A DNA stretch of 64,000 nucleotides from Chloroflexi bacterium HGW-Chloroflexi-3 (GTDB lineage Bacteria; Chloroflexota; Anaerolineae; Anaerolineales; Anaerolineaceae). The translations under genes and the position numbers were made by a program. The stretch lies in assembly GCA_002842045.1 (NCBI GenBank), contig PHBX01000005.1, positions 34,850 to 98,849 of the forward strand, written 5' to 3'. Positions 20,365-28,968 of this stretch are shown here, piece by piece (position 1 is the first letter of the stretch; the number at the start of each line of letters is the position of its first letter). The notes below the pieces were generated by a model. It was not told the origin of the DNA, ran no database searches, and saw only the letters and a list, made by a program, of their open reading frames with translations.

Positions 20365-21530
20365 CTATGAAAATTGTCCTTTGTTATGGATGCAAACAAA
20401 TTTTCGTATTCCTTTGCCACTTTATCAGGTATATATTTCATTTTGATGGCATTAAAATTATTTTTATATTGAGTAGGATTACGAAGAATTCTGATCAAAG
20501 CATCTGCTAACGCATCAGAATCTCCAATCGGAATAATTTCTCCCATATCATGCATCTTCACAGGTTGCCTTACCCCGGGTAAATTAGAAGCAACACAGGG
20601 TATTCCATTGATCATTGCCTCAATCTGTACCAAACCAAAAGCTTCGGTCGAGTTCAAGCTTGGTAAAACCAAAACATCCAGATTGGGGTAAAAGGCTGAC
20701 ATTTTATCTGGATTTAACACCCCAACAAATTTCCACTTCCCCGACTTTTCGTATGCTTCAATCCTGGCAGATAATCGCTGGAAATAATTTTCCTCACCTA
20801 TAATATTTTTATATGGGCCAGCGAATTGAACCTGCACATCAGGAAACTCTTTAAGCACCTTCGGCATGGCTTTTAACAATACTTCGACACCTTTTTCAGT
20901 GGCAAATCTGGCCGCCATGCCAATAACCGGTGAATGATTCTCAGGATTGTGCTCTACTCGAAATTCTTCTATCTTCTCTGTGGAAATCTCGGGTAAAACA
21001 ACGGGTGGGAGGGCCACGCTTATCTTTCGTAAATATCGTCTGAGGTAAATGGAATTTTCTGCGTAATCCCTGGTATAGGTCACAATCTTATGTGCAAATA
21101 TTGCTGCCAATTCATTCATCATCAACACAGCTTTATTTGCAAACCACGCCACCACTCCGGAAGGCATAATTAAATCACAATGGTATGTGATGATGGTTGG
21201 CTTATTAAATAACCTTCCCCTCAGCGCTACGCCAGCAGCGTCGAATTGTGGCAAATGTAATTGAATGACTTCGTGTTCCAGCACTAATTTTGTTGCCAGA
21301 TAGCCAAAAGCAGGCATGATCACACCTTTACTTAATCGAAACAATACTGGGACACGAACGATATTTACGCCATCAAGAATTTCTTTCCTGGGTAATGATT
21401 TTTCGAACTGAGAAGTCAGTACCGTCACAGAATGCCCACGATTGACCAGCGCTTTCGCCAATCTTTCTGCGTAAATTGTGAGTCCGCTTGTATGGGGACG
21501 ATAATATGTCAATACAATTAATATCTTCAT
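20361..21530 (-). CDS. Glycosyltransferase family 4
   Basis: A 389-aa GT-B fold enzyme. The N-terminal domain starts MKILIVLTYYRPHTSGLTIY, with the early 'HTSG' loop that binds the nucleotide sugar. The C-terminal domain shows GMAARFATEKGVEVLL and the catalytic EX7E region in STEAFGLVQIEAMINGIPCV. These are GT4 retaining-transferase features. It should transfer a sugar from a nucleotide sugar at the cytoplasmic face. Donor and acceptor are unknown. It overlaps the methyltransferase gene by 4 bp and lies 10 bp from the epimerase gene. Confidence 0.88.
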   Translation of the reverse strand: MKILIVLTYYRPHTSGLTIYAERLAKALVNRGHSVTVLTSQFEKSLPRKEILDGVNIVRVPVLFRLSKGVIMPAFGYLATKLVLEHEVIQLHLPQFDAAGVALRGRLFNKPTIITYHCDLIMPSGVVAWFANKAVLMMNELAAIFAHKIVTYTRDYAENSIYLRRYLRKISVALPPVVLPEISTEKIEEFRVEHNPENHSPVIGMAARFATEKGVEVLLKAMPKVLKEFPDVQVQFAGPYKNIIGEENYFQRLSARIEAYEKSGKWKFVGVLNPDKMSAFYPNLDVLVLPSLNSTEAFGLVQIEAMINGIPCVASNLPGVRQPVKMHDMGEIIPIGDSDALADALIRILRNPTQYKNNFNAIKMKYIPDKVAKEYENLFASITKDNFHR

Positions 21531-21540
21531 AGCGCTTAAC

Positions 21541-22569
21541 CTAAGCAGTAAACAGGTTTACATTTTCCTGTGCCCAATTAAATAATTGTTGTAAACCATT
21601 TCGTACCGAAACTTTGGGTTGCCAGTTCAATTCGTGAACAGCTTTCTGAATATCAGAAACATAGATTTTTTGATCTCCCGGACGCCAATCCCCCCACACA
21701 ACTGGTATCTTTTTATCCAGCATTTCCTCCAGAATAGGTGAAAATTCCTTCCACACCGAAATCATCTGGTCAGCACCGCCACCAATGTTGTAAACCTCAC
21801 CAGCTGCGATATCAATATTCTCGATACAGGCGTCATAAACATCCAATAAATCTTCGACGAATAAAACATCTCTTACCTGTTTTCCATCTCCATAAATTGA
21901 AATTTGTTTTCCCGTTAAGACTGCAATAATGAACCAGGCTAACCAGCCTTGATCTTCAACCCCAAATTGACGGGGACCATAAATACAACTTTGTCGCAAT
22001 ACGACAGTCGGTAATCCATAAATACGATGATAATCGCGCACGTATTGATCACCAGTACCTTTTGAGCAACCATAAGGAGAATGAAAATCCAATGGAAACT
22101 TTTCTGAAATCCCTTGCGGAAAATCCAGATAACGATAATTTGACTCATTCTCAATGACTTTAATATCTTCCATTCCACCATAAACTTTATTGGTTGAAGC
22201 ATAAAGTACGATTGGATTCTTATTGGAATTTCTTGCAGCTTCCAATACATTAAAGGTGCCGTGCGCATTGATTTCAAAATCTTCCCGCGGATTAATAACT
22301 GAAGTAGTGACTGCTACCTGACCGGCAAGATGAACAATTACATCCTTATCCATAACTGCATTGAATAATGTTTTTTGATCTCTAATATCAGCTTCAATTA
22401 AGCTGAAAGAGCCTGTTTTGATGGATTCCAACCAGGCAAAATTTAACTTTGAACCAGGACGAGAAAGATTGTCATAAATCGCGACTTCCTCCCCTCGTCT
22501 TATCAATCGGGCAACATAATTAGAACCAATGAAACCAGCACCGCCTGTAATTAAATATTTTTTAGTCAT
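21541..22569 (-). CDS. NAD-dependent sugar epimerase, CDP-paratose 2-epimerase-like
   Basis: A 342-aa extended short-chain dehydrogenase. It has the NAD-binding TGGAGFIGSNYV, the Ser/Thr of YASTNKVYG and the catalytic YGCSK (YxxxK). The long insert between STNKVYG and FHSPYGCSKG, together with VLRQSCIYGPRQFG, resembles the CDP-tyvelose/paratose 2-epimerase branch more than UDP-galactose 4-epimerases. The other genes for making CDP-dideoxysugars are not in the window, so the real substrate is uncertain. Its start overlaps the end of the flippase-like gene by 8 bp, placing it in the same operon as GT4. Confidence 0.78.
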   Translation of the reverse strand: MTKKYLITGGAGFIGSNYVARLIRRGEEVAIYDNLSRPGSKLNFAWLESIKTGSFSLIEADIRDQKTLFNAVMDKDVIVHLAGQVAVTTSVINPREDFEINAHGTFNVLEAARNSNKNPIVLYASTNKVYGGMEDIKVIENESNYRYLDFPQGISEKFPLDFHSPYGCSKGTGDQYVRDYHRIYGLPTVVLRQSCIYGPRQFGVEDQGWLAWFIIAVLTGKQISIYGDGKQVRDVLFVEDLLDVYDACIENIDIAAGEVYNIGGGADQMISVWKEFSPILEEMLDKKIPVVWGDWRPGDQKIYVSDIQKAVHELNWQPKVSVRNGLQQLFNWAQENVNLFTA

Positions 22570-23614
22570 GCATTACTCCACTTTTCTGCTCATCTTTTAA
22601 TTGACCTTTAAATTGCACTAATTGTGAAAATAAATTTTTCAGTGAATATCCATCGCGACTTAATGCATATATTCCAAGAATTCCTATCAGAACAAACTGA
22701 GATACATGCAAGATCAACGCGAATGCAAGCGCTATCGATTCATCGATATTAAACAATTTCAAGCCTGCCACAATGGAGGATTCATAAATCCCTAATCCAG
22801 CTGGAGCAGACGGTAAAGCGATCCCAAGCGCTAAGGTTGTGTTGGCAAATGCCCCCCACCACCATTCAGACGTTCCTGTTAGCAAAAATAAAAATAATGA
22901 AAATTGCACGAAACTCACCAACCATGAAGCGAAGACCCCAAAAAATCCAGCTGCGAATTGTTTTGGTTTTTTGAGTGTTTTGAAACCTTCTAATAATGAG
23001 AGGAAAAAAGGAACAATTAATTTGGCTAATAGATTTGATTTCTTGCCGATTCTGCTTAGGAAATTTTCAAATGGCCTTGAATTTCGAATGACAAAAAACA
23101 ATACGAATAAACCAATTACCATCATACCTAAAATAAACCAGGCAGTGGTTTTAATCCATGCCATACCCACAACATAGGGCAACATAATGAGTAAGAAGAA
23201 AGCCAGAATGATCAGGTCAAATACACGTTCAATAAAAATCGAGGAAAGAATATGACCCGGATTTACTTTTAAGGATGCACCCATGAATACTGCCCGGCTT
23301 ATTTCACCTAACCGGAATGGAAAGATATTGTTAATGAAATATCCCATACATAATTTCATAAAAGTATTTTTGTACGTTGGACGGAATGAAAGTAATGCTC
23401 GCCAGCCAAGTGTTCTGACGAACAAAAATAATAATGTAAAAAGGGCAGCTAATAAATAATAAAAAAATGAAGTGTTTTTTAACAATTCAATTGCCTGATC
23501 CACCGGGACAAATTTGATCAGCGCAAAAATAGCGATAAAACTCAATAAAAAACCTGGAACCCATCGCCAAATAACATTGATGTTAAAAGAAGATTTTGGG
23601 CTTTCTAATTTCAA
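22562..23614 (-). CDS. Lysylphosphatidylglycerol synthase TM-region / UPF0104 family membrane protein
   Basis: A 350-aa protein with about eight membrane helices. The segments LGWRALLSFRPTY, MGYFINNIFPFRLGEISRAV, GHILSSIFIERVFDLI and APAGLGIYESSIVAGL are the conserved signatures of the UPF0104 family, the flippase-like membrane half of MprF. It lacks the soluble aminoacyl-transferase half, so it is not itself a lysyl-PG synthase. A role in moving lipid or lipid-linked sugar across the membrane is plausible from the family and from the neighbouring glycosyltransferase genes. It overlaps lepA by 4 bp and the epimerase gene by 8 bp. Confidence 0.82.
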   Translation of the reverse strand: MKLESPKSSFNINVIWRWVPGFLLSFIAIFALIKFVPVDQAIELLKNTSFFYYLLAALFTLLFLFVRTLGWRALLSFRPTYKNTFMKLCMGYFINNIFPFRLGEISRAVFMGASLKVNPGHILSSIFIERVFDLIILAFFLLIMLPYVVGMAWIKTTAWFILGMMVIGLFVLFFVIRNSRPFENFLSRIGKKSNLLAKLIVPFFLSLLEGFKTLKKPKQFAAGFFGVFASWLVSFVQFSLFLFLLTGTSEWWWGAFANTTLALGIALPSAPAGLGIYESSIVAGLKLFNIDESIALAFALILHVSQFVLIGILGIYALSRDGYSLKNLFSQLVQFKGQLKDEQKSGVMHD

Positions 23615-25413
23615 TCACCCTCCAAACGCAATACAGCCATGAATGCATCTTGAGGAATTTCTACATTCCCAACCATCTTCATGCGCCGTTTACCGCGTTT
23701 TTGTTTCTCCAACAATTTCTTCTTTCGGGTGATGTCTCCACCGTAACATTTCGCTAAAACGTCTTTCCTTAGTGCCTTTACATTCGCTCGGGAAATAATT
23801 CTTCCAGCTGCAGATGCCTGAATGGCGACATCAAATAATTGTCTGGGTATTAATTCTTTTAATTTTGTTACCAGAGCCTGGCCTTTATGGTAAGCATCTT
23901 CTTTATGCACAATAGCTGCCAATGCATCAACAGGTTCACCACCAACCAGAACCTCTAGTTTTACCAGGTTTTCAGGTCGATATTCAGCAAAAGAATAATC
24001 CATTGATGCATATCCCCTGGTTTTGGATTTTAAATCGTCAAAGAAATTGATAATCAGCTCTGACAATGGAATTTCAAAAGATAATTGAACTCTGTTTGCT
24101 GCTGGATATTCCTGATCTTTATAAGTACCCCTGCGCTTACGGACAATATCCATCACAGTACCATAATAATCTGTTGGGGTGATGATTTGTAAATTCATCC
24201 ACGGTTCTAATATTTCGGTTATTTCACCTTCATCTGGAAGCATGGCTGGGGAATCTATAAAAATTTTTTGTCCATCTTTCATTACAACCTGATATTCAAC
24301 AGATGGTGCAGTCACGACGATATCAAGATCGTATTCTCTTTCTAATCGCTCCTGGATAATCTCCATATGGAAAAGTCCGAGAAACCCACAGCGAAATCCA
24401 AAATTTAGTGCCTGAGAAGTTTCAGGTACAAATTCGAGTGCTGCGTCATTGAGTTGTAGTTTTTCGATGGAATCTCGCAAATCCGGGTAATCTTCACCGT
24501 CCACCGGATAAATACCAGCGAATACCATAGGTTTAGGGTGTCGGTACCCAGGTAAAGGTGTTGTTGCTGGATTTTTAGCTAAAGTGATCGTATCCCCAAC
24601 CCGGCATTCGGATACGGTTTTTAAGCCTGTAGCGATATAACCAACCTCACCATCGGATAATTCAGTGACAGTCCGCATATCAGGGGCAAATACACCAATT
24701 TCGACTGGTCTTAAATCAAGCCCATTTGACATGATCCGAATGATATCGGTATTGGTCATTTTACCTTCCATGATTCGAATGTAAGCAACGACACCTTTAT
24801 AGGAATCATAATGTGAATCAAAAATCAGCGCTTTCATCGAAGCGTCCGCATCTCCAACCGGTGCAGGAACATTTTTTACGATTCTTTCCAATACTGATTC
24901 AACATTTATCCCGGATTTTGCAGAAATCTTGATGACTTCATCTGGATTCGTTCCTAATAAATTTGAAATTTCCTGAACGATCTCATCTGGTCTGGCGGAT
25001 GGCAAATCAATCTTATTAACCACGGGAACGATCGTCAAATCTGATTCCAGTGCCAGGTACAAGTTAGCTAAAGTCTGTGCTTCAATCCCTTGAGAAGCAT
25101 CCACAACCAATAATGCACCTTCGCATGCTAATAAGGCTCGACTAACTTCATAGTTAAAGTCCACATGACCTGGTGTGTCAATTAAATTCAATTCATAAAT
25201 TTTCTGATCATTGGCTTGATATTTCATCCGCACAGCAGAGGATTTGATTGTGACACCTTTTTCACGCTCCAAATCCATACTATCTAAAACCTGTTCTTTC
25301 ATATCCCGATCGGAGATGGTATTGGTTAATTGGAGCATGCGATCTGCAAGTGTTGATTTGCCGTGATCGACATGAGCGATAATACAAAAATTTCGAATAA
25401 ATTCATTTTCCAT
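23611..25413 (-). CDS. lepA: Elongation factor 4 (back-translocating GTPase LepA)
   Basis: A 600-aa translational GTPase. The G motifs are AHVDHGKST (G1), DTPGHVDF (G3) and VNKIDLP (G4). The LepA-specific C-terminal domain ends in KCYGGDITRKKKLLEKQK, the diagnostic tail of EF4. Length matches the family (about 600 aa). It acts on ribosomes under stress or during assembly. It is upstream of, and overlaps by 4 bp, the flippase-like gene, so a housekeeping gene heads the glycosylation run. tlyA lies 47 bp upstream. Confidence 0.97.
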   Translation of the reverse strand: MENEFIRNFCIIAHVDHGKSTLADRMLQLTNTISDRDMKEQVLDSMDLEREKGVTIKSSAVRMKYQANDQKIYELNLIDTPGHVDFNYEVSRALLACEGALLVVDASQGIEAQTLANLYLALESDLTIVPVVNKIDLPSARPDEIVQEISNLLGTNPDEVIKISAKSGINVESVLERIVKNVPAPVGDADASMKALIFDSHYDSYKGVVAYIRIMEGKMTNTDIIRIMSNGLDLRPVEIGVFAPDMRTVTELSDGEVGYIATGLKTVSECRVGDTITLAKNPATTPLPGYRHPKPMVFAGIYPVDGEDYPDLRDSIEKLQLNDAALEFVPETSQALNFGFRCGFLGLFHMEIIQERLEREYDLDIVVTAPSVEYQVVMKDGQKIFIDSPAMLPDEGEITEILEPWMNLQIITPTDYYGTVMDIVRKRRGTYKDQEYPAANRVQLSFEIPLSELIINFFDDLKSKTRGYASMDYSFAEYRPENLVKLEVLVGGEPVDALAAIVHKEDAYHKGQALVTKLKELIPRQLFDVAIQASAAGRIISRANVKALRKDVLAKCYGGDITRKKKLLEKQKRGKRRMKMVGNVEIPQDAFMAVLRLEGD

Positions 25414-25460
25414 AGGCGTAAGAAGTATACCGCAAATTGAATTATTCCTGAAAATTTGGT

Positions 25461-26252
25461 CTATAGCATATCCGAAATTATTGAATCAACGACTTCTTCT
25501 ATATTTTCTCTGGCATCTTCTGCACCAACCGATAAATGAGCTAAAAATTCAATATTTCCTTTAGGGCCTCTCAGGGGTGAAATAATCAGCCCTTCAAACC
25601 TAAATCCATTCATGATCGCAAAATCAAGCGTTTCCAGAAGGATTTTTCGATGAATATCTGGATCCCTGATCACGCCAGCCCCTTTGGCCGCATCTTTTCT
25701 ACCTGCTTCAAATTGGGGTTTGATGAGCATTACAATTTGGCTTTCTGCATGCAGCCAATTTTTGATGACAGGTAACAATACTTTTAATGATATAAAAGAC
25801 GCATCAACTGTGACTAAATCAATAGCATCTGGTAGCGAAACGACATTTCTGGCATTGGTGCGTTCCATGACTACAACACGGGGATCATTTCGCAATTTCC
25901 AATGCAAAATTCCAAAACCTACATCAATTGCATAGACTTTTTTTGCCCCATTCTGTAACAAACAATCTGTAAATCCCCCGGTTGAAGACCCAACATCAAC
26001 ACAAATTCTATCCGCTAAATTCACTAACCTAAAACTTTTTAGTCCAACTTCTAATTTTTCTCCACCTCTTGAGACAAATTTTGGACCTTTTATGATTTCT
26101 ACTTTTGCCTTATCATCGATTTGTTGGGATGGTTTTAAGACCATTTCGCCATTGACTAATATTTCACCAGCCATGACCAATCTTTGTGCCAGGCTGCGTG
26201 ATTCCACCATTTTATGTTCATATAAATAAATATCCACACGAATTTTTGCCAT
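25461..26252 (-). CDS. tlyA: TlyA family rRNA (cytidine-2'-O)-methyltransferase
   Basis: A 263-aa protein with an N-terminal S4 RNA-binding domain (residues 1-60; RVDIYLYEHKMVESRSLAQR) and a C-terminal FtsJ-like methyltransferase domain. The latter has the SAM motif VDVGSSTGGFTDCLLQ, then YAIDVGFGILHWKLR, DLVTVDASFIS and IKPQFEAGR (Asp and Lys of the catalytic set). TlyA methylates 16S and, in some species, 23S rRNA. It diverges from the UbiA gene over a 90-bp gap and precedes lepA. Confidence 0.93.
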   Translation of the reverse strand: MAKIRVDIYLYEHKMVESRSLAQRLVMAGEILVNGEMVLKPSQQIDDKAKVEIIKGPKFVSRGGEKLEVGLKSFRLVNLADRICVDVGSSTGGFTDCLLQNGAKKVYAIDVGFGILHWKLRNDPRVVVMERTNARNVVSLPDAIDLVTVDASFISLKVLLPVIKNWLHAESQIVMLIKPQFEAGRKDAAKGAGVIRDPDIHRKILLETLDFAIMNGFRFEGLIISPLRGPKGNIEFLAHLSVGAEDARENIEEVVDSIISDML

Positions 26253-26342
26253 TCATAAGATTTTACCCTACGTTAACCAAGTACCAGGCATAAATGACCC
26301 AAAAATTTCTTTAAATTTTTACAGATATGATAATATTGATAC

Positions 26343-27212
26343 ATGCTCAAATCGATCCTTAAAGAAATGCGCTTACATCAATGGATCAAGAATACATTCG
26401 TTCTCATTCCATTGGTTTTTGATCGCCAATTATTTTCGATTGAGCCATTGTCCAGAACCATAATAGGATTTTTCATGTTCTGTTTTGTTTCATCCAGTGT
26501 CTATTTGATCAACGATATTATGGATGTTGAAGCAGACAGAAAACATCCCAAAAAGAAATCCAGACCAATTGCCTCTGGTGCTTTACCCATTCCGATCGCA
26601 ATAATTTCTTCTATCATACTCGTTTCAATATCAGTCATCGGGGGATACTTTTTATCCAGATCATTTTTACTCATTCTGCTAATTTACTTCCTGATCAATT
26701 TAGCGTATTCATTAAGACTTAAACATGTTCCTTTATTGGATGTATTGATTATAGCGTCTGGTTTTGTTCTACGGGTAGCTGCAGGTGTTTCCATCATTCA
26801 GGTTGAAAGATTTTCTCCCTGGTTATATGTTGTTACAACGGTACTGGCGTTGTTCTTTGGACTCGGAAAAAGGAGAGGTGAATTAGCAACCATCCAACAG
26901 AATAATAATGAACAAAGAAAAGTTCTTGATGGTTACACAATACCGCTTTTGGATCAATTAATCACGATCATTTCTGCAACAACCATCATTTCCTATAGTC
27001 TTTATACTTTTTCGGCCCCAAACCTACCGGATAATCATGCCATGATGTTGACAATCCCGTTTGCAATATACGGAATATTTAGATATCTATATTTAATTCA
27101 GGTAAAAAATGAAGGTGGCGCTCCGGATGAGTTGGTTTTGTCTGATCGGCCATTACAAGTCACATTCCTTTTATTTGCAGTATCGGTAGTAATAATTTTC
27201 TATTTATTTTAA
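26343..27212 (+). CDS. UbiA family, decaprenyl-phosphate phosphoribosyltransferase-like
   Basis: A 289-aa membrane prenyltransferase-fold enzyme with eight or nine helices. The first aspartate motif NDIMDVEADRKHPKKKSRP and the N-terminal LHQWIKNTFVLIPLVF match the DPPR synthase branch (Rv3806c type). That branch transfers phosphoribose from PRPP to polyprenyl phosphate. The C-terminal RYLYLIQ and LSDRPLQ also fit. No ribosome binding site is visible. A possible -10 (GATAAT at 26329-26334) lies so close to the ATG that the message may be leaderless. It is 2 bp from mevalonate kinase, so polyprenyl supply and use appear linked. Confidence 0.82.
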   Translation: MLKSILKEMRLHQWIKNTFVLIPLVFDRQLFSIEPLSRTIIGFFMFCFVSSSVYLINDIMDVEADRKHPKKKSRPIASGALPIPIAIISSIILVSISVIGGYFLSRSFLLILLIYFLINLAYSLRLKHVPLLDVLIIASGFVLRVAAGVSIIQVERFSPWLYVVTTVLALFFGLGKRRGELATIQQNNNEQRKVLDGYTIPLLDQLITIISATTIISYSLYTFSAPNLPDNHAMMLTIPFAIYGIFRYLYLIQVKNEGGAPDELVLSDRPLQVTFLLFAVSVVIIFYLF

Positions 27213-27214
27213 TC

Positions 27215-28171
27215 ATGCCCGCAACAATATCAACTGCCCCTGGAAAAACAATTCTCTTTGGTGAACATGCTGTTGTGTATGGCCATCCAGCCATTGCAGT
27301 TCCAGTGAATGAAATACAAGCAAAAGTAAAAATTTTTCCCTTAATAGGATCTCAAACAGGCCAAATTCAATTCATTGCACCCCAGGTTCAACTTGAGCAG
27401 AATTACAATGAAATGGATAAATATCATCCGTTCCGCATTGCACTGGAGCAAGTTAAGAATTTTCTGGACATATCTCATTACCCTGCCTGCAAAATCCATC
27501 TCAGTTCAACTATTCCAATTTCATCGGGTTTGGGATCCAGTGCTGCCATTTCGGTTGCTTTGATCAAAGGTTTATTTGAATTTGTGGGCTATCAGGCTTC
27601 CGATAAGGTTTTATCAGAATTGGCATACAAAGTTGAAATCGAATTTCATGGCACACCTTCTGGAATAGATAATACTGTGGTTGCATATCGAAAACCTGTT
27701 TTGTTCCAAAAGGAAAAAGATATCGAATTTATCGCCCCGGGGGGAATATTCACAATCATTATTGCGGATAGTGGTATAAAAGGGAACACAAAAGTTGCAG
27801 TCGCTGGCGTGAGAGAACGCTGGCAGAACAACACTAATTTATTCGAGGAATATTTCCAGAATATTGGTGTAATTACCTCCCGTGCAAAAATTGCCCTTGA
27901 AAATGGAGAGCAAATGACATTAGGTAATCTCATGAATGCGAACCAGCAACTCTTGAGAAAAATCGGGGTTTCCCATCCATCACTTGAGAATCTAATGGAT
28001 ATAGCTTTATCTCATGGTGGTTTAGGGGCAAAACTTTGTGGAGGTGGACTGGGTGGAAATATAATCATTTTATCGGATGTAGAAAGAGCTGAGAACATAT
28101 CCGAATTATTATTAGGTAATGGTGCATCCCAGACAATAATAATGACTTTATCGAAAGAAAACATAAAATGA
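27215..28171 (+). CDS. mvk: Mevalonate kinase
   Basis: A 318-aa GHMP kinase that phosphorylates mevalonate to mevalonate 5-phosphate. The catalytic Lys11 lies in APGKTILFGEHAVVYG, the ATP loop in ISSGLGSSAAISVAL (about residues 103-117), and the catalytic Asp in GTPSGIDNTVVAY. The third GHMP motif is KLCGGGLGGNIIIL, slightly unusual in its CGGGLGG. The GEHAVVYGHPA segment favours mevalonate kinase over galactokinase or homoserine kinase. It overlaps the isopentenyl phosphate kinase gene by 4 bp. Together they indicate a mevalonate route rather than, or beside, the MEP pathway. Confidence 0.92.
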   Translation: MPATISTAPGKTILFGEHAVVYGHPAIAVPVNEIQAKVKIFPLIGSQTGQIQFIAPQVQLEQNYNEMDKYHPFRIALEQVKNFLDISHYPACKIHLSSTIPISSGLGSSAAISVALIKGLFEFVGYQASDKVLSELAYKVEIEFHGTPSGIDNTVVAYRKPVLFQKEKDIEFIAPGGIFTIIIADSGIKGNTKVAVAGVRERWQNNTNLFEEYFQNIGVITSRAKIALENGEQMTLGNLMNANQQLLRKIGVSHPSLENLMDIALSHGGLGAKLCGGGLGGNIIILSDVERAENISELLLGNGASQTIIMTLSKENIK

Positions 28172-28968
28172 ATGATTTAATAATGATCAAATGGGGTGGA
28201 TCACTGATAACAGATAAAGATAAACCATGCACTCCCCAACTCGAGATCATTCAGTCTTTAGCAAAACAAATAAAGAAGTTACACGAAATCAAACCAGGTT
28301 TAAAAATCATCCTGGGACACGGTTCAGGTTCTTTTGGTCATGCAGTAGCATCAAAATATCAGACCCGAAATGGTGTTAAAACGGAAGACGATTGGATCGG
28401 TTTCTCCCAGGTCTGGCACGCAGCCAGAAGTCTGAATGTCATTGTTATCCAGGCTTTACACGATCAAGGCCTTCCTGCTGTCACTTTTTCTCCTTCATCT
28501 TTCATCTCATCCTCAAATGGTAAAGGAGTTGAATATTTTCAATTTCCGTTGGAGCGAGCTTTATCTTCTAACATATTACCTGTTGTTCATGGCGATGTAA
28601 TTTTCGATCAACTGTTAGGTGGCACGATATTATCAACAGAAGATATTTTTTTATTTTTAGCAGATTATTACCAACCGCAAAAAATCTTACTTGCTGGTAT
28701 TGAAGACTATATATGGGCAGATTTTCCGGAAAAAAAATACCCAATCAAATCCATTACCACTGTTAATTTTGAAGACATAAAATCTGTAATTGGTAAATCC
28801 TCCAGTGTCGATGTGACTGGTGGAATGATAGAAAAGGTCAAAATAATGATTGACCTTGTCAAGAAATATCCCAGCACCAAAATCAGCATTTTTTCTGGAT
28901 TATCATCAAATTGCTTAATCCAGGAAGTACTCGGTGAACCAACAGGAACATTAATTGAAATGGAGTAG
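28168..28968 (+). CDS. ipk: Isopentenyl phosphate kinase
   Basis: A 266-aa amino-acid-kinase-fold enzyme that converts isopentenyl phosphate to isopentenyl diphosphate. Key residues are Lys8 in IKWGGSLITDK and His58 in GHGSGSFGHAVASKY. This histidine is the one that separates isopentenyl phosphate kinases from other members of the fold. DVTGGMIEKV and the C-terminal GEPTGTLI also match. The enzyme belongs to the archaeal-type mevalonate route, known also in some Chloroflexota. It overlaps mvk upstream and abuts the dGTPase gene directly. Confidence 0.92.
   Translation: MNDLIMIKWGGSLITDKDKPCTPQLEIIQSLAKQIKKLHEIKPGLKIILGHGSGSFGHAVASKYQTRNGVKTEDDWIGFSQVWHAARSLNVIVIQALHDQGLPAVTFSPSSFISSSNGKGVEYFQFPLERALSSNILPVVHGDVIFDQLLGGTILSTEDIFLFLADYYQPQKILLAGIEDYIWADFPEKKYPIKSITTVNFEDIKSVIGKSSSVDVTGGMIEKVKIMIDLVKKYPSTKISIFSGLSSNCLIQEVLGEPTGTLIEME

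Noticed and set aside
27215..28171. Galactokinase or homoserine kinase
   Set aside because: The GEHAVVYG motif and adjacency to isopentenyl phosphate kinase favour mevalonate kinase.
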